A model generated the notes under the pieces. That model saw only the letters and a list, made by a program, of their open reading frames with translations. It was not told the DNA's origin and ran no database searches. From assembly GCF_001939735.1 (NCBI RefSeq), contig NZ_MJIL01000053.1:62391-126390 (forward strand): a stretch of 64,000 nt of DNA, in the 5' to 3' direction. Source of the DNA: Photobacterium proteolyticum. Lineage in GTDB: Bacteria; Pseudomonadota; Gammaproteobacteria; Enterobacterales; Vibrionaceae. The position numbers and the translations under genes were made by a program. Position 1 is the first letter of the stretch. Every line of letters begins with the position of its first letter. This document shows positions 1-9,307 of the stretch, one piece after another.

Positions 1-230
1 TGGAAAAACAACGCGTTAACGATAAGAAAAATCAGAACAACAAGCCAAAAAGCCTGGCTCTCAGCATCGCGGCGGCCCTATTCGGGGTACAGTCGGATCG
101 CAACCGCCAGCATGACTTCAGCCAGAAGTCACCCTGGCCATTTATTATTGCCGGGATCAGCGGGATTCTGTTATTTATTGCCCTGGTGGCTGCCATCACC
201 CTTGTCGTCACAGCAACCCACGGACGCTAG
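1..230 (+). CDS. DUF2970 family small membrane protein, 5' end outside window
   Basis: The frame opening at base 3 runs 75 codons to a TAG at 228-230, and its start lies before the window. It matches the DUF2970 pattern: a basic, polar N-terminus, the segment ALFGVQSDRNRQHDF, then one hydrophobic membrane span (PFIIAGISGILLFIALVAAI) and a short tail. Proteins of this family are only about 65-80 residues, so little is missing. The function of the family is unknown. The gene converges on dam, and the two stop codons overlap by four bases. The assignment rests on recalled family features, not a search. Confidence 0.7.
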   Translation, partial: EKQRVNDKKNQNNKPKSLALSIAAALFGVQSDRNRQHDFSQKSPWPFIIAGISGILLFIALVAAITLVVTATHGR

Positions 231-1051
231 ACTACCGGCGGCTTAAACAACGCCAGTAGCTCATCTACCTTATTGCGTCCGCTGCCGTTACGGCTGATGG
301 TACGCTTCACCTTGACCACGGACAGCTCGGCACCGTGGTACAGACGGCGGGTCAGCGTAGTATCGTGATTGGATATCAATACCGGTATGTCGCGCTCAGT
401 GGCGGCCTTCTCTGCCACATCGGCCAATGCCGCCTGATCATCCAGGCTAAACCCATTTCCTGCATATGAAGTAAAATTCGCCGTGGTCGACAACGGCGCA
501 TAAGGCGGATCGCAGTAAATCACGCACCCTTTACGGGCCCGGGAAAACGTCTGCTGATAGCCTTCGCAAACAAACGTCGCGCGCTTGGCCTTCTCGGCAA
601 AGAAATACATTTCGTCCTCGGGGAAATACGGCTTCTTGTAGGAGCCAAACGGGACGTTGAAGCCGCCTTTCTTGTTATAACGACACAGGCCATTAAAGCC
701 ATGGCGGTTCATATACAGGAAGTACAGAGAACGAAGATAGGGATCATCGGTCTTGTTAAAGGCTTCGCGAATTTCCAGGTATGCGCTTTTCTGGTTGTAC
801 TCCGGTGTGAAAAAGCTTTTCACGTCGTTGATATAGGTCTCAGGCTTCTCTTTCAGGGTGTTATAGAGATTGATCAAATCCGGATTGATGTCCGCCAGCA
901 GATAATGCTCGAAATCAGTATTCAGAAAGACAGAGCCGGCCCCGACAAAGGGCTCGACCAGTTTACGCGCAGGTGGCAGATGGCGCTCGATATCCTCGAC
1001 CAGAGAGTATTTGCCTCCAGCCCATTTAAGGAATGCACGATGCTTTTTCAT
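227..1051 (-). CDS. dam: DNA adenine methyltransferase Dam
   Basis: Methylates the N6 of adenine in GATC using S-adenosylmethionine, which directs mismatch repair and replication timing. The 274-residue length is close to the 278 of E. coli Dam. Visible motifs are the N-terminal FLKWAGGK, the SAM-binding EPFVGAGS (residues 33-40) and the catalytic DPPY (181-184) within CVIYCDPPYAPLS. It is the last gene of the aroK-aroB-damX-dam order, separated from damX by 108 bp. The rpe-gph-trpS genes that usually follow in enteric bacteria and vibrios are absent; a converging DUF2970 gene takes that position. Confidence 0.97.
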   Translation of the reverse strand: MKKHRAFLKWAGGKYSLVEDIERHLPPARKLVEPFVGAGSVFLNTDFEHYLLADINPDLINLYNTLKEKPETYINDVKSFFTPEYNQKSAYLEIREAFNKTDDPYLRSLYFLYMNRHGFNGLCRYNKKGGFNVPFGSYKKPYFPEDEMYFFAEKAKRATFVCEGYQQTFSRARKGCVIYCDPPYAPLSTTANFTSYAGNGFSLDDQAALADVAEKAATERDIPVLISNHDTTLTRRLYHGAELSVVKVKRTISRNGSGRNKVDELLALFKPPVV

Positions 1052-1159
1052 TCAGCTAACCACCACCAGAACCGATATTGTTACGAAAGGTGGCGGATTG
1101 TACCTCATTTCACCCCGAGTCTGATACCAATTCACGTAATTATCTGCTTGCCGCTGTGA

Positions 1160-2740
1160 TTATTTCACCCGCTCGATTTCACGATGGATCTGTGCGTAAG
1201 ATTTTACCCATGGCTGAACAACTTGTAGCCTCTCCGGCAACTGTGTTTCTGCCCTGCGGGCAGCAACAATATTCGGGTAGTCACCACTGATCACAATAAA
1301 CCACGGCTCGCCATTGCGGCGGGTCTCATAGATGGTTGCAATATTGGCGATTTGGTACTCAGCAATGAATTTATTGGCTGCCGACAGCGACTTGAGAGCA
1401 GCCAGCTGCAGCGCATAATGTCGCTTGTCGACCCCTTTCAGGGCAGCCCCAAGATTGGTGCTTTCCTCTTCCGCTTGATCTGCGGGAGCTGCTGAGACAG
1501 GCTCAGGCAAAACATCGGATCCGGGCTCGCTTTGCGGGACCTGCTCACCTGCCACCAATGCGATCTCCCGACCTGTCTGCCCTGCGGTATCCGCAGGCTG
1601 AATGGCTTCGCTCACAGCCTCTTCAACAGCGGGCTGTTCGGCAAGCGCAATGGCCCCACTGCCCCCCAGTTCCTGTTCGGTGATCATCGCATCCACAACA
1701 TCTGACGGCAGCACAACCCGCTGATTATCATCGCTGCGGCCAACAGTCAGTCCCTCCAGCGAGATCTCCTGAGGCAGGCGGTGAGAATCATCATTGATGC
1801 TATCGGTAACATCTCGTGATAGCGCTGTTTCGCCGGATATTGGCTCAGGCAGCGATTCGCTCAGCTCTTCTTCCACCTGTCCGGTTGACAGGGTCAGTGC
1901 CTGACGAGCCTCGTCGGCCGGTTCCGGACTCTCAGTCTGTGCAACAACCGGCTCGGAATCACCTGCCGGAAAAAAGACGAACGCCAGCCCGGCAGCTGCA
2001 ACAACGAGTAAAACAGCCAGCAATGTCATTGGCGATAAGGTACGTGATCGTGAACTGGCCATATTTGTCTGCTCCGTTTGTTCTAGTTGCATCAGTGCCC
2101 CGGGAACAGGCGATGACGCTGCCGCTTTATCCCTCAACGCGCGCCTTCCGTGGGCATCCAACCTATCTGTGGCAAATATCACTTCGACAAAGGTTTGCAC
2201 TTCTTGTTCACTGAAGTCAACAATTTCCAACTCAAGCGGTGCCGCCCCCTGACCATGGGAAACCTGGCTCAGATATTTGTCCAGCCGCCCCGACTGGCTA
2301 AAGAGCAACACGTTGATTTGCCAGCCAGGCATGTTCTGCGCCTGTTGCACCAAGGCCCATAGCTCGGCAATGAGCGTCGCACTGAGCAAGTGCGCATCAT
2401 CAATAACCAGCAGTAAATTGGCAGGACCACTTCCGAGCATGCGATCGACACTTTCCTGCAGCGGGTCCTGTTCGTTGAAAACCGGCTGGGCAACAAGCTG
2501 CTTCAGTATGATAGAGCGATGCTGGCTGTCGGACTGTGCCCTGTGGCAAAGCAATAGCGTCTGGTTGCTACCCTGCGCCCATTGTTCCAGGTAACGCTGT
2601 GCCAGCCATGTTTTACCGGCCCCTTCGCGGCCAGTTATCTGAATAAGATTAGAACTAAAGCGGGTTAAAAACTGTATACGGGAAAGGAGTTGGACCTGGG
2701 TATCCAGATCCAACGCTGCGACTGAGGTGTCACGAGTCAT
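1160..2740 (-). CDS. damX: DamX, cell-division SPOR protein with AAA ATPase-like domain
   Basis: Septal-ring protein thought to bind denuded peptidoglycan glycans at the division site. The 526 residues show an N-terminal P-loop domain with Walker A GREGAGKT (37-44) and a Walker B-like LLLVIDDAHL (109-118). A single membrane span follows (about 238-257), then a long acidic Ala/Glu/Pro-rich linker and a C-terminal SPOR domain from about residue 438 (HYALQLAALKSLSAANKF, ending near YAQIHREIERVK). The order suggests a bitopic protein with a cytoplasmic ATPase-like part and a periplasmic SPOR part. It lies 14 bp downstream of aroB in the same transcription unit. Confidence 0.92.
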   Translation of the reverse strand: MTRDTSVAALDLDTQVQLLSRIQFLTRFSSNLIQITGREGAGKTWLAQRYLEQWAQGSNQTLLLCHRAQSDSQHRSIILKQLVAQPVFNEQDPLQESVDRMLGSGPANLLLVIDDAHLLSATLIAELWALVQQAQNMPGWQINVLLFSQSGRLDKYLSQVSHGQGAAPLELEIVDFSEQEVQTFVEVIFATDRLDAHGRRALRDKAAASSPVPGALMQLEQTEQTNMASSRSRTLSPMTLLAVLLVVAAAGLAFVFFPAGDSEPVVAQTESPEPADEARQALTLSTGQVEEELSESLPEPISGETALSRDVTDSINDDSHRLPQEISLEGLTVGRSDDNQRVVLPSDVVDAMITEQELGGSGAIALAEQPAVEEAVSEAIQPADTAGQTGREIALVAGEQVPQSEPGSDVLPEPVSAAPADQAEEESTNLGAALKGVDKRHYALQLAALKSLSAANKFIAEYQIANIATIYETRRNGEPWFIVISGDYPNIVAARRAETQLPERLQVVQPWVKSYAQIHREIERVK

Positions 2741-2754
2741 GGTTGTTCACAACT

Positions 2755-3834
2755 TCAAGAATTAATCACACGACGCAAGATATCGTGGGGCACATCAGCC
2801 ACGACCTCGGCACTACCGATAGATGTCGGTAATACCAGCCTTAGCTGACCTGACAAGACTTTTTTATCCCGCATCATATGCTTCATATAACAATCAAAAT
2901 TCATTGATGCCGGGGCTTTGACCGGTAGGTTAGCCCGCTCGAGCAAGCGGGTAATTCGCTGGACATCATCTGACGACAATAGACCATGCAGATGGGCAGT
3001 CTGGGCGGCCTGTACTGTGCCTGCCGACACCGCTTCGCCGTGCAGCCAGTTGCCATACCCCATTTCAGCCTCAATAGCATGGCCAAAGGTATGCCCCAGA
3101 TTCAGCAATGCACGTACGCCTGACTCTTTTTCGTCGGCAGCAACAACATCCGCTTTGATCTGGCAGCAGCGACCGATCGCATAACTGAGCGCATCATTAT
3201 CCAATGCCTGCAGCTTCTCGAGGTTTTGCTCCAGCCAGGTGAAGAATTCACTGTCAGCGATAATACCGTACTTGATCACTTCTGCCATGCCAGCAGCAAA
3301 CTCGCGCTCAGGCAAGGTTTTCAGGCAGTGGTTATCAATCACAACGGCCTTAGGCTGGTAAAAGGCCCCAACCATGTTTTTACCCAGGGGATGGTTTACC
3401 GCCGTTTTACCGCCGACAGAAGAGTCCACCTGTGACAACAGGGTGGTCGGTACCTGGATAAAATCGACACCACGCTGGTAGCTGGCAGCCGCAAACCCCA
3501 CTACATCGCCAATAACACCGCCCCCGAGTGCAACAATCACCACATCACGACCGTAATTGCCTTCCAGCAAAAATGTCATGATTTGGTTGAAGGTCTCCAG
3601 GGTTTTGTATTGCTCACCGTCAGGCAGCGAAAGCAGAGCGACATCGCATTGGAGCTGACGGATAGTCGCCATCACTGTATCGGCATACAGCGGCGACACC
3701 GTTTCATTGCTGACCACGACAACACGTCGACCGGCACTGATGGCAGAGGAAAACAACGCCGGGTCAGTAAATAACTCGGCGCCGATTGAGATTGGGTAGC
3801 TTCTGTCACCTAAGTTGACGTTGATCCGTTCCAT
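2755..3834 (-). CDS. aroB: 3-dehydroquinate synthase
   Basis: Second step of the shikimate pathway: converts DAHP to 3-dehydroquinate using NAD and a divalent metal. The 359 residues are the usual size. The glycine-rich NAD motif [20 protein letters not shown], the substrate loop [19 protein letters not shown] and the metal-binding histidine segments [12 protein letters not shown] and NWLHGEAV are all present. It follows aroK by 22 bp, so the two shikimate genes are probably co-transcribed, with damX and dam downstream. Confidence 0.98.
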   Translation of the reverse strand: MERINVNLGDRSYPISIGAELFTDPALFSSAISAGRRVVVVSNETVSPLYADTVMATIRQLQCDVALLSLPDGEQYKTLETFNQIMTFLLEGNYGRDVVIVALGGGVIGDVVGFAAASYQRGVDFIQVPTTLLSQVDSSVGGKTAVNHPLGKNMVGAFYQPKAVVIDNHCLKTLPEREFAAGMAEVIKYGIIADSEFFTWLEQNLEKLQALDNDALSYAIGRCCQIKADVVAADEKESGVRALLNLGHTFGHAIEAEMGYGNWLHGEAVSAGTVQAAQTAHLHGLLSSDDVQRITRLLERANLPVKAPASMNFDCYMKHMMRDKKVLSGQLRLVLPTSIGSAEVVADVPHDILRRVINS

Positions 3835-3856
3835 GGTCAGCTTCTCTTACTATTGA

Positions 3857-4375
3857 TTAACGCTCTTCAAGCATTTTGATGATTTGGTTTGCAACTACCT
3901 TGGCGCTCTGATCGTCAGTGCGAACCACATAGTCTGCAACCTCTTCATACAAAGGGTTACGCTCTTCTGCCAGAGCTTCAAGTACTTCGCGTGGCGTATC
4001 TGTCTGTAGCAGAGGACGCTTTTTGTCACGCTGAGTACGGGCGAGTTGTTTTTCTATGGTAGTTTCAAGATAAACCACAATACCACGAGCAGAAAGGCGG
4101 TTGCGGTTCTCTTTACTTTTAACGGAACCACCACCTGTCGCAAGGACGATCCCTTGCTCCTGGGTCAGGTCATTGATCACGTTCTCTTCGCGAACACGGA
4201 AACCGTCTTCACCTTCCACATCGAATACCCAGCTGATATCGGCTCCAGTACGGTCTTCAATGACAGAATCAGAGTCAAAGAATTCCATATGTAGCTGCTG
4301 TGCAAGATGTCTACCAATAGTGCTTTTGCCGGCACCCATTGGGCCGACCAGGAAAATATTTCGTTTTTCAGCCAT
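3857..4375 (-). CDS. aroK: Shikimate kinase I
   Basis: Phosphorylates shikimate at the 3-hydroxyl with ATP. The start is placed at the ATG giving [18 protein letters not shown], as in vibrio AroK. A TTG nine bases upstream (4384) is possible but adds residues not expected in the family. The 172-residue product has the Walker A GPMGAGKS (11-18), the shikimate-contacting [13 protein letters not shown], the ATGGGSV loop and the lid region RPLLQTD. No strong Shine-Dalgarno sequence precedes the ATG. It is separated from pilQ by 328 bp and so probably has its own promoter. Confidence 0.97.
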   Translation of the reverse strand: MAEKRNIFLVGPMGAGKSTIGRHLAQQLHMEFFDSDSVIEDRTGADISWVFDVEGEDGFRVREENVINDLTQEQGIVLATGGGSVKSKENRNRLSARGIVVYLETTIEKQLARTQRDKKRPLLQTDTPREVLEALAEERNPLYEEVADYVVRTDDQSAKVVANQIIKMLEER

Positions 4376-4703
4376 TTTTAGCAATTTTACGCGCGGTTAA
4401 TAAAACGACACCGCCCGCAGGCTATCGATAAATAAGCCCGAGGCGCCAACTTCCTCACATTTAATTCGTGATAAGACCGAAAATTATCTCAGGACTCGCT
4501 ATCATTTGGCAATAGCTAGTGTGCCTCATTACCAATTTAATTACCCTTGAGACACGCATCGGCACGGGGATCCTGCGGAATAATCGCCTTGTAGAGGCCA
4601 AAGCCATCAATAAACACAATAAGTTAGCTTTTCATCATGGTGCAGCGCGCATCTAACAATCATACCGTCAACCCTGCCTGCACTGTCCATGACTCCCGTA
4701 TAC
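4376..4703. other. Intergenic region pilQ-aroK
   Basis: A 328-bp stretch with no convincing reading frame and no terminator I can define after pilQ. It probably holds the promoter of aroK-aroB-damX-dam on the minus strand, but no clear -35/-10 pair stands out. Confidence 0.5.
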
Positions 4704-6419
4704 TTACCGCATCACTATCTTCGGGGTCACGAAGATCAGCAACTCTCGCTTGGCCAGCTTGTTCAGTTTGTGGCGGAACAAGGCACCAAGTATCGGCAAA
4801 TCCCCCAATACGGGGACTTTTCTGATCGAGTTATTGGTTTGGTGCTGATAAATCCCCCCCAGCACCACCGTCTCGCCATTATTCACCAGCACCTGGGTGC
4901 CGATTCGCTGGGTATCAATGGCTACCGCCTCGCTGGTACCGGTACTCACGACATCTCCCGGTTTGTCCTGGGTCACCACCAAATCCAGCACCAGTTTGTC
5001 ATCCGGGGTGATCTGCGGCGTCACCATCAGGCTCAGTACCGCCTTCTTAAAGCCAACAGATACCGCCCCGCTTGACGAGGCCTCCAGGTAGGGGATCTCA
5101 GTCCCCTGCTCGATATAGGCCATCTGCTTGTTGGTAGTGACAAGCCGCGGGCTGGAAATGATTTCCAGCTTATTTTCCGACTGCAGGGCAGAGAGCTCGA
5201 GATCCAGCAGGATATCGCCCATTTTGGCAACCTGGAAGGCAATACTGGAGGCCCCGGCCTGAGTGGCGGCCAAGTTGACGTTAAGGAAATCTTCCACTGT
5301 CGCCTCTTCTTCCAACAGCCCGACAGAGTTAAGATTGCTCTCAATCGAGCCGCCGACCGTCTTGCTGCCGCTGCTACTCAGTACCCCCCAGCGAACCCCG
5401 ATTTCATCAATATCCCCTTCATTGACCGAAACGATCCTGGCCTCGATATGAACCTGCTTGACCGGAATATCCAGCGCGGCAATGATATTCTTGATGGTAT
5501 CGATACGCTCACCAAGATCATTGACAATCAATGAGTTGGTACGGTCATCGACATGCAGGGAGCCCCGGTTTGAGAGCATGCTGCTGCCCCCGCCCCCCCC
5601 CTGAAGCAACTCGGCAAGATCCGTGGCTTTGGCAAAATTGACCTGAATGATTTCCGAGCGCAATGAAGCCAGTTCCTGCTCCTTACGCCTGGCCTCGAGA
5701 ACCTGCTGCTCGCTCTGGGTCAGCTCCTGCTTCGGAGCGATCAATACCACCGAGCCCTGCACCCGCTTATCCAGCCCTTTGGCCTGCAGGATAATTTCCA
5801 GGACCTGAGGCCAGGGCACATCATCCAAGCGCAGGGTCACACTGCCCTGCACGGAGTCTGAGACCACGAGGTTGAAATCGTTATATTCCGCAATCAGCTG
5901 AAGCACGTTACGAACGGGAATATCCTGAAAATTAATTGAAATAGGCTTGCCACTGTAACTCACGTCACGGCTCTGCCCCGCCTTGGCCTGCTCAGGCCGG
6001 CCGGCAACAAACACCGTTAACAGTGCGCCTTTCAAGTCATAGTCGTAGACAAAGTCGGCGGTTGTGTTGAGCACCAGCCGGGCCCCCTTTTCGGTCCGCA
6101 GCGTCTCGACGGACTCGACAACCGTGGCAAAGTCGGCAACATCGAGCAGATACACCATCTCGTCACTGAGCGTCGTCCCCATCATTTCAATGTAAAGCTG
6201 CCTGCCGGACTTGCGCATATCAACCAGCGACTGGGGCTTGGCCAGCTTGACACTGAGTACCCCCCGGTTTTGCTTGTCCCGCCTGAAATCAATATCGGCT
6301 ATCTGGTTATCCACCACCATCACGGCAGCCACAGGAAAAGCCATCGAGACCAGACACAGCCACACAGGCAGCCAATACCTGGCCCACGCACCAGTGGATA
6401 CTGGAAAAATCCTTTTCAT
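4704..6419 (-). CDS. pilQ: Type IV pilus secretin PilQ
   Basis: Outer-membrane channel through which the type IV pilus (in vibrios the competence or chitin-regulated pilus) passes. The 571 residues begin with a signal peptide (VWLCLVSMAFPVAA, about 19-33). An AMIN-like N-terminal region with VKLAKPQSLVDM follows, then an STN/N0 domain (ISINFQDIPVRNVLQLIAEY, about 157-176), a secretin N1 domain and the C-terminal secretin barrel ending LLIFVTPKIVMR. The VPVLGDLPILGALFRHK motif near the end is typical of secretins. It is the last gene of pilMNOPQ, 16 bp after pilP. Confidence 0.97.
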   Translation of the reverse strand: MKRIFPVSTGAWARYWLPVWLCLVSMAFPVAAVMVVDNQIADIDFRRDKQNRGVLSVKLAKPQSLVDMRKSGRQLYIEMMGTTLSDEMVYLLDVADFATVVESVETLRTEKGARLVLNTTADFVYDYDLKGALLTVFVAGRPEQAKAGQSRDVSYSGKPISINFQDIPVRNVLQLIAEYNDFNLVVSDSVQGSVTLRLDDVPWPQVLEIILQAKGLDKRVQGSVVLIAPKQELTQSEQQVLEARRKEQELASLRSEIIQVNFAKATDLAELLQGGGGGSSMLSNRGSLHVDDRTNSLIVNDLGERIDTIKNIIAALDIPVKQVHIEARIVSVNEGDIDEIGVRWGVLSSSGSKTVGGSIESNLNSVGLLEEEATVEDFLNVNLAATQAGASSIAFQVAKMGDILLDLELSALQSENKLEIISSPRLVTTNKQMAYIEQGTEIPYLEASSSGAVSVGFKKAVLSLMVTPQITPDDKLVLDLVVTQDKPGDVVSTGTSEAVAIDTQRIGTQVLVNNGETVVLGGIYQHQTNNSIRKVPVLGDLPILGALFRHKLNKLAKRELLIFVTPKIVMR

Positions 6420-6435
6420 CTTTTGTTTCTTCCTT

Positions 6436-6975
6436 CTATACGGCAGAACCTGCAGAAGCGAGTGGCAATGTGGTCAGCCTTTTCAACCAGCACCCCATAC
6501 CGTCAGGTAATACTTCTTCAATCTCGACACTGCTCGGGCTAACCTGTCGAACCTTGCCGAAATTGAGGCCCAGGTAGTGCCCGTCCCGGACTTTTTCCAG
6601 CTTGCCGTCTGGCCTGGCAATAATCGCCCAAAGTACACGCTTGTCACCGATAACCCCTTTCATCCGGAGCTGGGCCAAAGGAACACCCTCCAAAGCACTG
6701 CGTGCACGCGTCATATCCGGCTGCCAGCAAGCCATATCTCTCTCCTGCCCGACGGTCTTCAGTTCCGGGCGAGGTCGAACAAAGGGGATTCGATTACTGG
6801 CCATAACAAACTCGTCAGCCACAAAGACATACTGTTCCTGCAGGGGAGCTATCTGCACCAGAGCCTGGTTATGAGCCTGTTCAATAAACTGCCGAACAGA
6901 ATCTTCATTGGCCCGGCAGCCAACCACCAGCCAGCACATGAAGACCAGCAATGATATCCTTTTCAAACCGGCCAC
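6436..6975 (-). CDS. pilP: Type IV pilus lipoprotein PilP
   Basis: Inner-membrane lipoprotein that links the PilNO complex to the PilQ secretin. The lipoprotein signal is visible: a hydrophobic stretch followed by the lipobox LVVGC, with Cys20 as the lipidated residue. The C-terminal half (MKGVIGDKRVLWAIIARPDGKLEKVRDGHYLG) matches the PilP beta-sandwich that contacts the secretin N0 domain. The length of 179 residues is normal. It lies 2 bp after pilO. Confidence 0.95.
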   Translation of the reverse strand: MAGLKRISLLVFMCWLVVGCRANEDSVRQFIEQAHNQALVQIAPLQEQYVFVADEFVMASNRIPFVRPRPELKTVGQERDMACWQPDMTRARSALEGVPLAQLRMKGVIGDKRVLWAIIARPDGKLEKVRDGHYLGLNFGKVRQVSPSSVEIEEVLPDGMGCWLKRLTTLPLASAGSAV

Positions 6976-6977
6976 CT

Positions 6978-7562
6978 CTATTTTGGCGCTTTAAAACGAT
7001 AGGTACTGGCAGACACCTTCAGCGACAGGGTTTCCTGGTTTTGGTGCTGCCGGAGAAAAACCAAATCGAAGTCATTCAGGGTCACAATACGTGATAGCCT
7101 GGCAACCGACTCCGCAAACTGACCGATGTTTACGTAGCGGCCAGTCAGGGCAATATTGATGGGAAGTTCGTAATACAGAGGGTGTTCACGCCTTGGGCCC
7201 CATTCGATACGTTGAAACTCGAGGCCATTGCGGACCCCGATGTCATTCACGCCAGACAGCAGGCTTGCCAGCTCCTCCTCCTCGGGCAATTGCTGTACGA
7301 CATACTGATAGCGCTCTTCCAGCGCTTCAATCTGATCTCTTACCTTGGGCAGGGCCGCCACTTGGCTGGCCCGCTTTCCAACCTGCTGGCGAAGCTCCTG
7401 TTCTGTATGCTTTAGTCGGGCCAGCTCCTCTTGCAACGGTGTCAGCCAATACCAATAGCCTGCAGTGCCCATCGCCAATGCCAGAAACAACGCCACGACA
7501 CATTGCGGTATCAACGGCCACTCGGTTATTTCATCCAGGTCTAAATCTTGCCAGTCACTCAC
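6978..7562 (-). CDS. pilO: Type IV pilus assembly protein PilO
   Basis: Bitopic inner-membrane protein that heterodimerises with PilN and aligns the pilus machine. The 194 residues have a short cytoplasmic N-terminus, one membrane span (VVALFLALAMGTAGYWYW, about 22-40), a coiled-coil stretch (QEELARLKHTEQELRQQV) and a ferredoxin-like periplasmic domain (FQRIEWGPRREHPLYYELPINIALTGRY). It overlaps pilN by 4 bp, which indicates translational coupling. Confidence 0.95.
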   Translation of the reverse strand: MSDWQDLDLDEITEWPLIPQCVVALFLALAMGTAGYWYWLTPLQEELARLKHTEQELRQQVGKRASQVAALPKVRDQIEALEERYQYVVQQLPEEEELASLLSGVNDIGVRNGLEFQRIEWGPRREHPLYYELPINIALTGRYVNIGQFAESVARLSRIVTLNDFDLVFLRQHQNQETLSLKVSASTYRFKAPK

Positions 7563-8155
7563 TGCCGTTTTCCTTGTTGGCTATGGGTTTTCCCGGATGC
7601 CGACTCCGGATGCGTTGCCAGGGTAAACGAGGCATTAAACCGGGTCTGGTCCTGTGCCTGATCACCTTTCGTCGCTACAATCGAGTGCATGGCCACATCC
7701 TCCAGCCAGGGGGACTGCTCGGCATTGGATAGCAGTATGGCCAGACGACCGGTAGAGTCACCGATCCCATTGACGGCGATCCGGTTGGACGACATCGACA
7801 CACTGTCGAGGTAGACTCCCTGCGGAACAATACCGGGTAATATACTCAGCAGGAGCGTGATTTGATTACGCTCCTGCTGAATGTCCCCTATCACCCCAAG
7901 CCGCTTATTAAGTGCTGCGCGCTGTCTGTCGAGGCCGGGTAAAAATGCAAGCTGGCGCTCGAGTGTTGATATTTCATGCTGCAACAATTGATTCCGTGCC
8001 TGCTGGTGCGCCTGCTGCTGTTCAATGTAGCTCGCCAGCACCCAATGCATGGCGGCGACTGCCAGCATGACGCCCGCCAGGATCGTAAAAAAACGTTGCT
8101 TATGCTGCTTTCGCTTTTCCTCCCGCCATGGCAACAAATTCAAGCGTGCAATCAT
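7559..8155 (-). CDS. pilN: Type IV pilus assembly protein PilN
   Basis: Inner-membrane partner of PilO. Its N-terminal peptide INLLPWRE-like (here LNLLPWREEKR, residues 5-15) docks into the PilM ATPase, and the match is clear. A single membrane span (FFTILAGVMLAVAAMHWVLA) and a coiled coil (QQQAHQQARNQLLQHEISTL) precede the periplasmic domain. The 198 residues are normal. The C-terminus is unusually polar and Ser/Lys/Gln-rich. The gene overlaps both pilM and pilO by 4 bp. Confidence 0.95.
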   Translation of the reverse strand: MIARLNLLPWREEKRKQHKQRFFTILAGVMLAVAAMHWVLASYIEQQQAHQQARNQLLQHEISTLERQLAFLPGLDRQRAALNKRLGVIGDIQQERNQITLLLSILPGIVPQGVYLDSVSMSSNRIAVNGIGDSTGRLAILLSNAEQSPWLEDVAMHSIVATKGDQAQDQTRFNASFTLATHPESASGKTHSQQGKRQ

Positions 8156-9162
8156 TGACTGGCACCCCTTATAGCCAGCCCGGCCGCAACCGCATACTGG
8201 CCGTAATAGCTATTGCTGGCGATCTGCCCCAGCTTTTTGCTACAGGGAAAATACCGAAAAGGGTTGATCCAGCTGGCTTCTACACCCAGCAACCGTGCCA
8301 GCAGTTCTTCCAGCACAACATGCTGTCCCCCGCCACACAGCCAAATCCCTTTTAGCACCGAGCGTGGGTGTGTCGAGTTATAAAGCTGAAACTGTCGCTT
8401 GAGGTGATCCGCCAGTTGCTTGGTAAAGACTTCTGCCTGCTCGAGTTCGGGGGCTAAGACCTCCGGCTCTTCGCTGCTGTCAGCCATATTCCCGCTTACC
8501 AGTGAGGTACCAAAAGCCATTTCGCGGTGGTAGGCCGCACCGCCAGGTGGCTTGATGCTAAATTCTGTACAGTGCATCCCGATATCCACAACACCCCACA
8601 ACTCCTGCATCGCGGCGCGTTCAGCTATATACTCGCCCAGCCACAATAGTGCGTGTGTCTGGAGCTCTACCACCCCGGGATGCAGGCCCGCCTTTTTTAA
8701 TGCCTTGACCCGGCTGTCTATGGTGTCCTTTCGCGCAGCAAACACCTGAAACGGTACGGTCGTTGCCGTTTCAACAAAGGCATCCGATGACAGCGGAAAA
8801 AAATCCAAACTGAGCTCTTCAACCGGAAAGGGGGAAGAAGCACTGAGCGCCTGGGTCACCGCAAACTCCGCTTCTTCGTCACTCAGATTCGTATCAAGCT
8901 GGATCACTTTACTAATGACCGCGCTGTCCGGCAGGGCGATAGCCACTTTTCTGGCGTTAAACGGCAGGCTCTTTTTTAATTTACGTATTGCTGACAACAA
9001 GGCTGAGGTATTCACGCTATGCTGGTCGTTAATAACCGAAGAAGGCAAGGTAATTTCTGCAAAGGCAGAGAGTTCCAGTTGCTCTTTTTTTGGGTTCAAG
9101 ACGACCGCTTTAACGCTATGATGGCCGATATCAATGCCAATTATTGGTGGGTTCCGAAACAT
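8152..9162 (-). CDS. pilM: Type IV pilus ATPase-fold protein PilM
   Basis: Actin-like cytoplasmic protein that binds ATP and the N-terminus of PilN. The 336 residues show the actin/FtsA-type phosphate 1 motif IGIDIGHHSVKAVVL (8-22), the adenosine-type region VVDIGMHCTEFSI and a late LCGGGQHV motif. It is the first gene of pilMNOPQ and diverges from mrcA across 145 bp, an arrangement conserved in many gammaproteobacteria. Confidence 0.96.
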   Translation of the reverse strand: MFRNPPIIGIDIGHHSVKAVVLNPKKEQLELSAFAEITLPSSVINDQHSVNTSALLSAIRKLKKSLPFNARKVAIALPDSAVISKVIQLDTNLSDEEAEFAVTQALSASSPFPVEELSLDFFPLSSDAFVETATTVPFQVFAARKDTIDSRVKALKKAGLHPGVVELQTHALLWLGEYIAERAAMQELWGVVDIGMHCTEFSIKPPGGAAYHREMAFGTSLVSGNMADSSEEPEVLAPELEQAEVFTKQLADHLKRQFQLYNSTHPRSVLKGIWLCGGGQHVVLEELLARLLGVEASWINPFRYFPCSKKLGQIASNSYYGQYAVAAGLAIRGASQ

Positions 9163-9307
9163 ACCGTGCTATGCTCCCTGTTAATGGAAAAGCAATATAT
9201 TTTTCTAACAAACACCAACCTATGGCGTTAATTTTATTTAAGTTATCTTTATACTATTGGTTGAAATAGATTGAACGGTCGAATGATGGTGTAACAGGAA
9301 TTCTCAA